In this document: piece by piece, positions 23,708 to 31,587 of the stretch | Layout of the letters: each line of letters starts with the position of its first letter | Numbering within the stretch: the first letter of the stretch is position 1 | Origin: Actinomycetota bacterium | GTDB lineage: Bacteria > Actinomycetota > Thermoleophilia > Gaiellales > Gaiellaceae | NCBI GenBank assembly: GCA_004366385.1 | Contig: SIRU01000002.1 | Location: 1-33,979 of the forward strand | Direction: 5' to 3' | DNA length: 33,979 nt | The notes under the pieces: generated by a model | The model's input: only the letters and a program-made list of their open reading frames with translations | What the model was told of the DNA's origin: nothing | Database searches by the model: none | Position numbers and translations under genes: made by a program

Positions 23708-23986
23708 TCAGGCCGCGGCGCGGCCGAAGCGCTTCTCGGCGCGCGCCTTCGCACGGGCGGCCTCGACCTCGCGGTCGCGCGGCGCGGCGCTCGTGACGAG
23801 CGTGCCCAGGAGGCGGCTCGTCGACTCGGCGACCTCGTCCACCGCCCGCGCGAACGCGGCCTCGTTCGCCTGCGACGGCTTCTGCGAGCCCGAGACCTTG
23901 CGCACGTACTGGAGCGCCGCGGCGCGGATCTCCTCGTCGGTCGCCGGCGGCTCGAAGTTGTGGAGCGTCTTGATGTTCCTGCACAT
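23708..23986 (-). CDS. DUF2277 protein
   Basis: A 92-residue protein matching the small conserved DUF2277 family: the N-terminus MCRNIKTLHNFEPPATDEEI is nearly invariant in the family, and ANEAAFARAVDEV and APRDREVE follow. Function is unknown; it is predicted to be cytosolic and helical with a charged C-terminal tail. An upstream in-frame ATG at 24004 would add six residues, but it falls at the -10 element TAGGCT (minus strand, 7 bases before the ATG at 23986). The shorter start is therefore preferred and the message is probably leaderless. Confidence 0.88.
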   Translation of the reverse strand: MCRNIKTLHNFEPPATDEEIRAAALQYVRKVSGSQKPSQANEAAFARAVDEVAESTSRLLGTLVTSAAPRDREVEAARAKARAEKRFGRAAA

Positions 23987-23993
23987 GGCCGCC

Positions 23994-23999
23994 AGCCTA
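23994..23999 (-). promoter_or_regulatory. -10 element (TAGGCT) of the DUF2277 gene
   Basis: TAGGCT on the minus strand, 7 bases before the ATG at 23986. It rules against the alternative start at 24004. Confidence 0.55.
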
Positions 24000-24035
24000 G
24001 CCACGTCCGTCTCGGGTTGAGCTCTTCGAGTAGCC

Positions 24036-24065
24036 GCCGCGGGGCCGCGCGTGCGGCCCCGCGGC
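24036..24065 (-). terminator. Hairpin terminator of the IgGFc-binding-like gene
   Basis: GCCGCGGGGCCGC (24036-24048) and GCGGCCCCGCGGC (24053-24065) form a perfect 13-bp stem with loop GCGT, beginning 8 bases after the stop at 24074. No T-run follows. Confidence 0.75.
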
Positions 24066-24073
24066 AGGTCGGA

Positions 24074-26884
24074 TCAGAAGAAGAGCTCCCTGAGCGGCCA
24101 CGTGCGGAGCTGGAGGTAGCCCTTGCTCCCCACACCGGCCGGCTTGTCCGCGCGCGTGTCGCTCGGCTCGGACGAGCTCCGCGGCACGGGGGCGTTGAAC
24201 AGCAGCCAGCCGCCGCAGGCCGACGGGTCGAGGATGGTGACCGTGACCTCCGGAAGCGTGCTGCTCGATGCCTTCGCGTTCGTCACCGCGTCCACGCGGA
24301 AGGCCACGAGCCCGTGCGTCTTGCCCTGGAGGTTCGCGCTCGTGAACGGGAAGCGGGTCGAGTCGTAGTTCAGGCTGACGTCGCTGTCGTAGACGGTCGC
24401 GCAGACGTCCCGGCCGACGAGCGATGTGAGCCCGAGCGCGCGCAGCGGCATCACCGCGGGCACCTTGTCGAGCCTGCTGTCCTTCGGAATCGCGCCCTTG
24501 CCCCTGCGCCCGGTGACGTTGTCGATCGCGGTCGCGCGCTCGGCGCCCTCGAGACACTCGTTGCTCGAGCCGCTGCCGAGCCACTTGCGCGGGATGCACG
24601 TCGGCGCGAACCAGCCCTCGTCGCCCGTCTGGCCGCTCGCGACGGTCAGCTTGTCACCCGGCCTGACGGCCGCCCACAGCGGCTTGCCCTTGCCGCGCGT
24701 CTCCTCGTCGAGGACGAGGTAGACCGTCCCCTCGGCCGACGGCGGTTGCGTCCAGGTCTTCGCCGCCGTCGCAGTCAGCGAGCCGACGGTGGCCGTGATC
24801 GTGTCCGGCCCCGGGCTCGTGCCCGTGTAGCAGAACTGGGCCTGGCCGCTTCCGTTCGTCGTGCCCGTCCCGCCGATCGTGTGCGTGCCCGTCACCGCGA
24901 ACGCCACGCTCGCGCCCGGGAACGGGTCACCTCGCTGGTCGCGCAGCGTGGCGGTGACGCAGTGCTGCGTGCCGACCTCGTTCGTCGCCGTCGGCGGCGC
25001 CAGCGTGAGCGTGTGCGGCCGCGCGGGCTCCTGGATCCACGTCTTCGACGCGGTGTCGGAAGCCGTGCCGGACGTGGCGGTGATCGTGTCGCCGCCGAGG
25101 CTCGAGCCCGTGTAGCAGAACTCGGCCTGGCCGCTTCCGTTCGTCGTGCGCGTGCCCGACGCCGTGTTCGCCCCGCTCACCACGAACGCGACCTCCGCGC
25201 CCGGCAGCGGGTCGCTGCGCTGGTCCTTCACGAGCGCGGTGACACAGTGCTGCGTGTTCACGACGTTCTCGGCCGTCTTGGGAGTCAGCGTCAACGTCGT
25301 CGCGACCGCCGGCTCGAGGGTCCACTTCTTGGCCGCGGTGTCCTGGAGCGCGCCCACGGACGCGGTGATGGTGTCGTCCCCGGTGCTCTCGCCCAGGTAG
25401 CAGAAGACGGCCTCGCCGTCGGCGTCTGTGAACCCGAAGCCCGTGGCGGTGTTGGCGCCGCCCACCGTGAAGTCGACGCGCACGCCGGCGAGCGGCGAGC
25501 CGTTCTGGTCGGTCACCGTCGCAGTCACGCAGTGCTGCGTCCCGACGACGTTCGTGGCCGTCTTCGGCGCCAGTGCGACGTCGGCGACGGCGGCCACCGG
25601 CGCGAACGAGGCGCCCCCCGGGTAGCCGTACGAGTCGAAGTCCGCAAACCCGTACGAGAAGACGCCGAACGGCAGCGCCCCCTGGAGGCGGTGCGAGCCG
25701 ACGGTCACGGAGAGCTGCGCGCCCGAGAAGCCGCTCGAGCCGATGGGCGTGAAGGCGCCCGTCGGGACCGGCAGGCCGTCGAGCGTGATCGAGCCCACGG
25801 CCGCGGTGGGCGCGACCACGTTGACGAAGTTGGTCGGGATGCCCGCGGCCGGCGTCGTGATCGTGTACTCGGCGAGGAACTGCTCGGAGGGCGGGATCAG
25901 CATCATGAACGGATCGGAGGTGACGCCGTCGAACGTTGAGCTGTTCGAGTGCTGCGCGACGAGGATCGGGTTGCTCGCCTGGATGACGGCGGCGCCGGCG
26001 ACGATCTGCTCGTGCACCTGCCCGCGGTCGAGCGTGGCCACGGTCGTGCCGTTCACGCTCACGGTCGTGTCGTCGGTGGACGCGAGGAAGCGGAACGTGT
26101 CCCCGCCGACGCGCGTGGCGAGGGGAACCGTCACGAAGCTCTGGCCCCACGTGTCCGTGGACGGGAGCTGCTCGACGAGGTGGTCGCAGGCGAAGACGCC
26201 CGCCGGCACGTTCGCGCAGTGGTGCCCGCCGAAGACCGCCACCGGCTTGTCGGACGTGATGACGGTCCCGGTGAGATCGCCCGGGAACGACGTGTTGCGA
26301 AGCTGGTACGTCTGCCCGGCATTCATCGTCAGCTCGTAGGGAACGCCGGCCGCGCGCCCGCCGGTCGTCACGGAGGGCGTGATCGTCACCGTGGTGCCGT
26401 TCTCGGTGGCGACGACGCCGAACTGCGTGCCGTTGACGACGTTCACGTTGGGGTAGCTGAGAACGATGTGCTCGGTGCCGAGGACATCGGTCGGGAGCCC
26501 GAGGAACGCGTCCGTCGTGAACTGCGCCTGGCTGAGGCCGTAGACCGTGACCTCGTTAGCCGCCGTGACGTGAACCCCCTTCGAACCGACCGTGGCGTCC
26601 GCGGGCATCGGGAGCGTGACCGTCGTCACTCCGCCAGCGGCCACGGCGAAGGTCGTCGCGGAGCCGATCCCCGGCACGGCGACCGTCCCCGTGGTGGGAA
26701 CGTCGGACGTGATGAACAGCGACAACGCGGGCGGGTTGAGATTCTCCGTGAACATCAGCCAGTAGTCCGTGCCCTTGCTGTCGGGCGCGGCTACCGCCGC
26801 GCCGCCGAGCGCGAGGACGCTCGCGCACAGGGCGACCGCCAGGGTGGCGAGCGCATGCCGTCTTCCGAGGTGTCTGACTCTCAC
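24074..26884 (-). CDS. Secreted IgGFc-binding-like protein with three Ig-like repeats
   Basis: A 936-residue exported protein. The signal peptide covers residues 1-32 (cleavage at AVA-AP). Residues about 39-430 resemble the IgGFc-binding N-terminal domain: KGTDYWLMF at the start, TVTITPS in the middle, PVAVFGGHHC and GDTFRFLASTDDTTVSVNG later. Three tandem Ig-like (Big_1-like) units of 95 residues follow at about 435-720, each with TQHCVTA near the start and FCY near the end, suggesting one disulfide each. The last 210 residues (from EGTVYLVLDEETRGKGKPLW) are unrecognised. A surface adhesin or matrix protein is likely, but its ligand is unknown. GTG at 26884 follows GGAGGGGG. The upstream open frame belongs to trpB2 shadow sequence. 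Confidence 0.83.
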   Translation of the reverse strand: MRVRHLGRRHALATLAVALCASVLALGGAAVAAPDSKGTDYWLMFTENLNPPALSLFITSDVPTTGTVAVPGIGSATTFAVAAGGVTTVTLPMPADATVGSKGVHVTAANEVTVYGLSQAQFTTDAFLGLPTDVLGTEHIVLSYPNVNVVNGTQFGVVATENGTTVTITPSVTTGGRAAGVPYELTMNAGQTYQLRNTSFPGDLTGTVITSDKPVAVFGGHHCANVPAGVFACDHLVEQLPSTDTWGQSFVTVPLATRVGGDTFRFLASTDDTTVSVNGTTVATLDRGQVHEQIVAGAAVIQASNPILVAQHSNSSTFDGVTSDPFMMLIPPSEQFLAEYTITTPAAGIPTNFVNVVAPTAAVGSITLDGLPVPTGAFTPIGSSGFSGAQLSVTVGSHRLQGALPFGVFSYGFADFDSYGYPGGASFAPVAAVADVALAPKTATNVVGTQHCVTATVTDQNGSPLAGVRVDFTVGGANTATGFGFTDADGEAVFCYLGESTGDDTITASVGALQDTAAKKWTLEPAVATTLTLTPKTAENVVNTQHCVTALVKDQRSDPLPGAEVAFVVSGANTASGTRTTNGSGQAEFCYTGSSLGGDTITATSGTASDTASKTWIQEPARPHTLTLAPPTATNEVGTQHCVTATLRDQRGDPFPGASVAFAVTGTHTIGGTGTTNGSGQAQFCYTGTSPGPDTITATVGSLTATAAKTWTQPPSAEGTVYLVLDEETRGKGKPLWAAVRPGDKLTVASGQTGDEGWFAPTCIPRKWLGSGSSNECLEGAERATAIDNVTGRRGKGAIPKDSRLDKVPAVMPLRALGLTSLVGRDVCATVYDSDVSLNYDSTRFPFTSANLQGKTHGLVAFRVDAVTNAKASSSTLPEVTVTILDPSACGGWLLFNAPVPRSSSEPSDTRADKPAGVGSKGYLQLRTWPLRELFF
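24740..25585. repeat. Three direct repeats of 285 bp inside the IgGFc-binding-like gene
   Basis: Repeat landmarks recur at exactly 285-bp spacing (the GTAG of the FCY codons at 24827, 25112 and 25397). The two units nearest the C-terminus are nearly identical across CAGAACT(G/C)GGCCTGGCC and the next 20 bases, while the third is more diverged, suggesting recent duplication of the last two. Outer limits are approximate. Confidence 0.8.
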
Positions 26885-26932
26885 TGCGAATTCCCCCTCC
26901 GGTCGGTGCCGCCTGCCCCACCCGCAGGAGGC

Positions 26933-26948
26933 GAGGCCGTCCGGCCTC
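26933..26948 (-). other. Leader hairpin upstream of the IgGFc-binding-like gene
   Basis: GAGGCC (26933-26938), loop GTCC and GGCCTC (26943-26948). It lies between trpB2 and the next start codon, 48 bases before the latter. It may be a leader stem or a second weak terminator. No clear promoter was found in this 149-base gap. Confidence 0.3.
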
Positions 26949-27008
26949 TCGTACCAAATCGTGGGGGCGCAGACGCTCCTCGCCCCCCTCGGAGGAGCCA
27001 ATTTGCGG

Positions 27009-27036
27009 AAAAAACGTGACCCGTTCGGGGGAGTCA
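27009..27036 (-). terminator. Intrinsic terminator of trpB2, overlapping its stop codon
   Basis: On the minus strand the stop TGA begins a stem (TGAC with GTCA, and inner CCCG with CGGG as an alternative pairing), followed by CG and then six T. This is the only terminator in the window with a clear T-run. Confidence 0.6.
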
Positions 27037-28398
27037 GGCGGCCACGGTGGGGAGCCCGGCGAGCGCCATCGCCACCTCGTCCTCCGAGTACGCGTGATCC
27101 TCGAGCTTCCCGGCGAAGAAGTCCGTGTACGCCTGCATGTCGAAGTGACCATGCCCGCAGAGGTTGAAGAGGATCGACTGCGAGACGCCCTCCTCGCGGC
27201 AGCGCACCGCCTCGTCGATCGTGGCCTTCACCGCGTGGTTCGCCTCCGGGGCGGGCACGATGCCCTCGACCTGCGCGAACTCGACACCGGCGGCGAAAAC
27301 CTCGGTCTGCGTGTACGCGCGCGCCTCGATCAGCCCGAGCTCCTTGAGGTGGCTGACGAGCGGCGCCATGCCGTGGTAGCGCAGGCCACCAGCATGGAAC
27401 GGCGGCGGCACGAACGTCGACCCGAGCGTGTGCATCTTCACGAGCGGCGTCAGGTGGCCGGTGTCGCCGAAGTCGAACGCGTACTGCCCCTTCGTCAGGC
27501 TCGGGCACGCGGCCGGCTCGACCGCGATCACGCGGATCGACGCCTCCTCGCGCAGCGCCCGGCCGATGAACGGGTTCACGAGACCCGAGAAGTTCGAGCC
27601 GCCGCCGGTGCAGCCGATGAGGACGTCCGGGTAGTCCTCGGCCTGCTCGAGCTGCTGCTGCGCCTCCTCGCCGATCACGGTCTGGTGCATGAGCACGTGG
27701 TTGAGGACGGAGCCGAGCGAGTACTTCGTGTCCTCGCGCGGCGCTGCGGCCTCGACCGCCTCGGAGATCGCGATCCCGAGGCTTCCTGTCGAGTCGGGGT
27801 GCTCCGCGAGGATCGCGCGACCGGCGTTCGTCTCCTCCGACGGGCTCGGGACGCAGCGCGCGCCGAACGTCTCCATGAGCGCGCGCCGGTACGGCTTCTG
27901 CTCGTACGAGACCCGGACCATGAAGACGTCGACCTCGAGGCCGAAGACGCGGCCGGCGAACGCGAGCGACGAGCCCCACTGGCCGGCGCCCGTCTCGGTC
28001 GTGAGGCGCTTCGCGCCCTCGGCCTTGTTGTAGTAGGCCTGCGCGACGGCCGTGTTCGGCTTGTGGGAGCCGGTCGGCGAGACGCCCTCGTACTTGTAGT
28101 AGATGCGCGCCGGGGTATCGAGGTGTCGCTCCAGGCGGCGTGCGCGGAAGAGCGGGGTCGGGCGCCACTGACGGTAGACCGAGCGCACCTCCTCCGGGAT
28201 CGCGACGAAGCGGTCGGTCGAGACCTCCTGCAGGATGATCTGCATCGGGAAGAGCGGCGCCAGGTCGTCGGGGCCGACGGGCTGCCCGGTTCCGGGATGC
28301 AGTACCGGCGGCGGCGGGGACGGCAGGTCGGCCGCGATGTTGTACCAGGCCTCCGGGAGCCTGCTCTCGTCGAGGACGTACTTGACCTGGTCGTTCAT
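27034..28398 (-). CDS. trpB: TrpB2-type tryptophan synthase beta-like enzyme
   Basis: A 454-residue PLP enzyme of the TrpB2 subfamily, longer than canonical TrpB. The N-terminus [16 protein letters not shown] (6-21) is typical of TrpB2. The PLP lysine is Lys113 in GSHKPN, GAGQWG follows, and GCTGGGSNF binds the cofactor phosphate. The C-terminal [12 protein letters not shown] and LCGHGHFD are conserved. TrpB2 enzymes act on indole and L-serine (or phosphoserine), often without TrpA. No other trp gene lies in the window, so an indole-salvage role is plausible. ATG at 28398 fits the family, but no Shine-Dalgarno or TANNNT precedes it. A REP-like palindrome starts 5 bases upstream, with TTGACA (28429-28424) beyond it. 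Confidence 0.93.
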   Translation of the reverse strand: MNDQVKYVLDESRLPEAWYNIAADLPSPPPPVLHPGTGQPVGPDDLAPLFPMQIILQEVSTDRFVAIPEEVRSVYRQWRPTPLFRARRLERHLDTPARIYYKYEGVSPTGSHKPNTAVAQAYYNKAEGAKRLTTETGAGQWGSSLAFAGRVFGLEVDVFMVRVSYEQKPYRRALMETFGARCVPSPSEETNAGRAILAEHPDSTGSLGIAISEAVEAAAPREDTKYSLGSVLNHVLMHQTVIGEEAQQQLEQAEDYPDVLIGCTGGGSNFSGLVNPFIGRALREEASIRVIAVEPAACPSLTKGQYAFDFGDTGHLTPLVKMHTLGSTFVPPPFHAGGLRYHGMAPLVSHLKELGLIEARAYTQTEVFAAGVEFAQVEGIVPAPEANHAVKATIDEAVRCREEGVSQSILFNLCGHGHFDMQAYTDFFAGKLEDHAYSEDEVAMALAGLPTVAA

Positions 28399-28403
28399 AA
28401 AAA

Positions 28404-28419
28404 CCGGTGTCAGACACCG
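28404..28419. repeat. REP-like palindrome, left copy
   Basis: CCGGTGTCAGACACCG contains the palindrome GGTGTC-A-GACACC. It sits 5 bases before the trpB2 ATG, where a Shine-Dalgarno would be. With the right copy it forms an inverted pair. Confidence 0.75.
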
Positions 28420-28557
28420 CGCTTGTCAAGAGCGCTTCGTGCCAGATGTGTGCCAATCGTTCCACAGATGAGCGTGCGGCGGAAGCAGGCACTTTCGTCT
28501 GAGAGAGCCTCGACCACCGACCGCTCCGGGCATGTCTGCTCCAGACGGCATGAAATT

Positions 28558-28573
28558 CGGTGTCTGACACCGG
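28558..28573. repeat. REP-like palindrome, right copy
   Basis: CGGTGTCTGACACCGG is the exact reverse complement of the left copy, 138 bases away. It ends 7 bases before the -10 element of the carboxylase gene. The space between holds small inverted repeats (GCGCT/AGCGC near 28420) but no gene. Confidence 0.75.
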
Positions 28574-28580
28574 GGGTCGG

Positions 28581-28586
28581 TAGGCT
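28581..28586 (+). promoter_or_regulatory. -10 element (TAGGCT) of the MCC beta-subunit gene
   Basis: TAGGCT lies 8 bases before the ATG at 28595. The -35 region of this promoter would fall on the right REP-like palindrome. Confidence 0.5.
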
Positions 28587-28594
28587 CGCCGCCG

Positions 28595-30151
28595 ATGGCC
28601 GTACTCACGACCCAGCTCCAGCGAGACGACACCTTCGAGCGCCGGCGTGCGCGGATGGAGGAGCTCGTCCGAGAGCTCCGCGAGCGCACGGCACAGATCG
28701 CGCAAGGAGGCGGGGAGAAGGCCACCGAGCGCCACCGCTCCCGCGGCAAGCTCACCGCGCGCGAGCGGATCGACCGCCTCGTCGACCCCGGCAGCGCCTT
28801 CCTCGAGCTGAACGCGCTCGCCGCGTACGACCTGTACGACGGCGACGCGCCGTCCGCCGGCATCGTCACCGGGATCGGCGTCGTCGAGGGCCGCCAGGTC
28901 GCAATCGTCGCGAACGACGCGACGGTGAAGGGCGGCTCGTACTACCCGCTGACCGTGAAGAAGCACCTGCGCGCCCAGGAGGTCGCCCGCCAGAACTGCC
29001 TCCCGTGCATCTACCTCGTCGACTCCGGCGGCGCCTTCCTGCCGCTCCAGGCCGAGGTCTTCCCCGACCGCGACCACTTCGGCCGCATCTTCTTCAACCA
29101 GGCGCGGCTCTCGGCGGAGGGCATCCCGCAGATCGCGGTCGTGATGGGCTCCTGCACCGCCGGCGGCGCGTACGTCCCCGCGATGAGCGACGAGACCGTG
29201 ATCGTCAGAGGAACCGGGACGATCTTCATCGGCGGCCCGCCGCTCGTGAAGGCTGCGACCGGCCAGGACGTCACCGCGGAGGAGCTCGGCGGCGCCGACG
29301 TCCACACGCGCCGCAGCGGAGTCGCCGACCACTTCGCGACCTCCGACGAGCACGCGCTCGCGATCGCGCGCTCGATCATCCGCCACCTCGACCCGCCGCC
29401 GCCGACACCCTGGGAGCGAACCCCGCCCGTACCACCGGCGCTCGACCCGGCCGACCTCTACGGCCTCGTCCCCGAGGACTTCCGCCACGAGCAGGACGCG
29501 CGCGAGATCATCGCGCGCATCGTCGACGGCTCGCGCTTCCACGAGTTCAAGGAGCTGTACGGGGAGACGCTCGTCTGCGGCTTCGCCCGCATCGAGGGCC
29601 ACCCGGTCGGGATCCTCGCGAACCAGGGCGTCCTCTTCGCCGAGTCCTCGCAGAAGGGCGCGCATTTCATCGAGCTCGCCTGCAAGCGCCGGATCCCGCT
29701 CGTCTTCCTCCAGAACATCACGGGCTTCATGGTCGGGAAGGAGTACGAGGAGGGCGGGATCGCCCGCGACGGCGCGAAGCTCGTGCTGGCGGTCGCGTGC
29801 GCGGACGTGCCGAAGTTCACGGTCGTCACCGGCGGCTCGTTCGGCGCCGGGAACTACGCGATGTGCGGCCGCGCGTACGAGCCGCGCCAGCTCTGGATGT
29901 GGCCGAACGCGAGGATCTCGGTCATGGGCGGCGAGCAGGCCGCGACCGTGCTGACGATGGTCGGCGACGCCGACCCCGAGGAGATACGGGCGACCTACGA
30001 GGCCGAGGGCAACGCGTACTACTCGACCGCGCGCCTCTGGGACGACGGGATCATCGACCCGCTCGACACACGCCGCGTGCTCGCGCTCGGCCTGGCCGCA
30101 GCTGCGAACGCCCCCGTGCCGGAGACGACGTTCGGCATCTTCCGCATGTAG
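28595..30151 (+). CDS. Methylcrotonyl-CoA carboxylase beta (carboxyltransferase) subunit
   Basis: A 518-residue biotin-dependent carboxyltransferase. It most resembles the methylcrotonyl-CoA carboxylase beta subunit (leucine breakdown): [19 protein letters not shown] (residues about 111-129), [48 protein letters not shown] and [17 protein letters not shown] are the family blocks. Propionyl-CoA carboxylase beta is the main alternative, but the [18 protein letters not shown] block favours MCC. The biotin-carrier alpha subunit is not in the window. An enoyl-CoA hydratase resembling methylglutaconyl-CoA hydratase, the next enzyme of the pathway, lies 2.3 kb downstream. ATG at 28595 has TAGGCT eight bases upstream. 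Divergent from trpB2. Confidence 0.9.
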   Translation: MAVLTTQLQRDDTFERRRARMEELVRELRERTAQIAQGGGEKATERHRSRGKLTARERIDRLVDPGSAFLELNALAAYDLYDGDAPSAGIVTGIGVVEGRQVAIVANDATVKGGSYYPLTVKKHLRAQEVARQNCLPCIYLVDSGGAFLPLQAEVFPDRDHFGRIFFNQARLSAEGIPQIAVVMGSCTAGGAYVPAMSDETVIVRGTGTIFIGGPPLVKAATGQDVTAEELGGADVHTRRSGVADHFATSDEHALAIARSIIRHLDPPPPTPWERTPPVPPALDPADLYGLVPEDFRHEQDAREIIARIVDGSRFHEFKELYGETLVCGFARIEGHPVGILANQGVLFAESSQKGAHFIELACKRRIPLVFLQNITGFMVGKEYEEGGIARDGAKLVLAVACADVPKFTVVTGGSFGAGNYAMCGRAYEPRQLWMWPNARISVMGGEQAATVLTMVGDADPEEIRATYEAEGNAYYSTARLWDDGIIDPLDTRRVLALGLAAAANAPVPETTFGIFRM

Positions 30152-30207
30152 CGAGGAAAATGTCGCCGCGACCCGTTTGGGGCAGGACCGCTCGCCGTTC
30201 GCCGCAC

Positions 30208-30213
30208 TAGGAT
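30208..30213 (+). promoter_or_regulatory. -10-like element (TAGGAT) before the collagen-like gene
   Basis: TAGGAT lies 39 bases before the ATG at 30253, with a Shine-Dalgarno-like GAAAGGGG between (30239-30246). No good -35 match was found. Confidence 0.35.
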
Positions 30214-30252
30214 TCGAGCTTCTGTCGAGGGGATCGTTCGAAAGGGGTATCA

Positions 30253-30855
30253 ATGCGCTTGCTCAGGGGGGCCAGGCCCTCGCCGGCGATGGTGATCGCC
30301 TGCCTCGCACTCGTTTTCAGCCTCACCGGCACGGCCGTCGCAACCGTCACCACGGTCGGCAAGAACAGCGTCGGCACGCCGCAGCTCAAGAACAACGCGG
30401 TCACGACGAAGAAGGTCAAGAACGGCTCCTTGCTCAGGGCCGACTTCAAGGCCGGTCAGGTCCCGGCCGGCCCGCAAGGGCCGCAAGGCCCGGCAGGGCC
30501 GGCAGGTCCGGCAGGGCCGGCAGGGCCGGCGGGTGCAGCAGGCACCGCCGTCGCCTATGCGCACGTACTCGCGAACGGCACGGTGGACGCGACCAACTCG
30601 AAGAACATCACGAGTGCCAACGTCACTCGTACGGGAGCGGGCGTCTATTGCTTCTCGTTGGGGTTCACCGTCCGCTCGGTGGTCACCACCCCGGACGCCT
30701 ACGGTCCTAACGACGGAATCCTCGTGAACCCGACGTTCCACGGGGCTCCGCCGTACGGTGGCTGCGCCTCTGGCGTGTCGGGGCGTGTTCGGACGACCTC
30801 CGCCGCGGCGCCGGCGACGCCGGCCGACCACCCGTTCTACATCTGGTTCGAGTAG
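30253..30855 (+). CDS. Exported collagen-like protein
   Basis: A 200-residue exported protein. The signal peptide covers about residues 1-30 (MVIACLALVFSLTGTAVA core). A polar segment with short repeats (SVGTPQLKNNAVTTKKVKNGSLLRADF, 39-65) resembles the N-terminal region of many actinobacterial collagen-like proteins. Eight Gly-X-Y triplets (GPQ GPQ GPA x5 GAA, 73-96) follow, and then a globular C-terminal domain with Cys133 and Cys169 (estimated). Eight triplets are short for a stable triple helix, so the domain may act as a linker or trimerisation aid. ATG at 30253 follows GAAAGGGG. A 14-15 bp hairpin lies after the stop. Confidence 0.83.
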   Translation: MRLLRGARPSPAMVIACLALVFSLTGTAVATVTTVGKNSVGTPQLKNNAVTTKKVKNGSLLRADFKAGQVPAGPQGPQGPAGPAGPAGPAGPAGAAGTAVAYAHVLANGTVDATNSKNITSANVTRTGAGVYCFSLGFTVRSVVTTPDAYGPNDGILVNPTFHGAPPYGGCASGVSGRVRTTSAAAPATPADHPFYIWFE

Positions 30856-30933
30856 ACGAATGGGTCGGCCTCGCGACCAAGCGCCACACGGCTGACCAGC
30901 ACTTCGTCCAGACCGCACTGCCGGTGAATCCAA

Positions 30934-30973
30934 GAGGTCAGGTCTCGCGTCGAAGCATGCGAGGCCTGACCTC
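30934..30973 (+). terminator. Hairpin terminator of the collagen-like gene
   Basis: GAGGTCAGG (30934-30942) pairs with CCTGACCTC (30965-30973) and CTCGC (30944-30948) pairs with GCGAG (30959-30963), joined by a T-G wobble, with a 10-base loop. It ends 20 bases before the next start codon. Confidence 0.7.
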
Positions 30974-30993
30974 GTTGTGAACGCGGGATCTGC

Positions 30994-31224
30994 ATGATCG
31001 TTCGCCTCCTCATCTGGAACCTGTTCGACTCGAAGACGACGTTCGACGAGCTCCGGGACTCGCTCCCGGAGCTCGAGCCGCCGAGCGGATGGATCTGGAA
31101 CGAGGCGACGGAGCGCTTCGGCGCCGTCCTCCACGGCGAGCAGCTCCCCGAGGCCGCCGGCTGGGCGACCGACCTCATCGGCGCGGACGCCGACGTGTAC
31201 GAGGAGTTTGACCTCCTCGACTGA
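30994..31224 (+). CDS. Small conserved-looking hypothetical protein
   Basis: A 76-residue acidic protein: MIVRLLIWNLFDSKTTFDELRDSL at the start and a C-terminal DVYEEFDLLD. It has no signal peptide or membrane segment. Codon use is like its neighbours (GC-rich third positions) and the reading frame fills the gap between two other genes, which supports it being real. Function is unknown. ATG at 30994 is the only good start; GCGGGAT upstream is a weak Shine-Dalgarno. It converges with the small membrane protein gene, with one base between their stops. Confidence 0.62.
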   Translation: MIVRLLIWNLFDSKTTFDELRDSLPELEPPSGWIWNEATERFGAVLHGEQLPEAAGWATDLIGADADVYEEFDLLD

Positions 31225-31225
31225 G

Positions 31226-31513
31226 CTACGCGCCGCCGCCGAGCTCGGCGACCACGAACGCGACCGCGATCACGACGGGCAGGAACGTCGCCAGCACGAG
31301 CACCGCGCGTTCACCGTCCCGGAGGATCGCCGTCAACCCGGCGATCCCACCCGCGAGGCCGAGCAGGAAGCCGAGCCCCGCTCCCCGCGGCACGATCGTC
31401 GCGGTCAGGATCAGCCCCCCGAACGCCGCGCTGAGACCGACGGCCCACCAGCCGAGCGTCGTGGCCGGAAGCGTCGAGATCGGGGCACCCGGATGCCGTG
31501 CACCGATGTTCAT
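31226..31513 (-). CDS. Small three-helix membrane protein
   Basis: A 95-residue membrane protein of unknown function with three hydrophobic segments (TTLGWWAVGLSAAFGGLILTA, GLGFLLGLAGGIAGLTAI and VLVLATFLPVVIAVAFVVA) joined by short polar loops. ATG at 31513 is selected because the purine-rich GGAGGGGGGAG lies directly upstream and the N-terminus MNIGARHPG is sensible. An in-frame ATG at 31618 would add a Cys/Arg-rich leader and overlap the DapA-family gene end. It is downstream of the DapA-family gene on the same strand. Confidence 0.65.
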   Translation of the reverse strand: MNIGARHPGAPISTLPATTLGWWAVGLSAAFGGLILTATIVPRGAGLGFLLGLAGGIAGLTAILRDGERAVLVLATFLPVVIAVAFVVAELGGGA

Positions 31514-31587
31514 CTCCCCCCTCCTCTCGAGCGCAGCGTCGCATGCGGCCGCGCCGCGAGGCATCGGGGCATTCGCGGACGCGTCGC

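Noticed and set aside
24740-25585. Possible CRISPR or satellite array
   Set aside because: The 285-bp period is in frame (95 codons) and encodes three Ig-like domains with conserved Cys, so it is protein repeats.
28401-28429. TTGACA with CGGTTT as a trpB2 promoter
   Set aside because: The spacing is 17, but CGGTTT is a poor -10 and would place the transcription start inside the gene; no better option was seen.
28404-28573. The two 16-base palindromes as a CRISPR remnant
   Set aside because: There are only two copies, in opposite orientation, separated by 138 bases with no regular spacers; they fit a REP/BIME pair better.
26885-30253. Continuous minus-strand frame joining the IgGFc-binding-like gene upstream through trpB2 and the carboxylase region
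   Set aside because: Only the part after GTG 26884 has a signal peptide and a Shine-Dalgarno; the rest is out-of-frame translation of trpB2 and antisense of the carboxylase gene.
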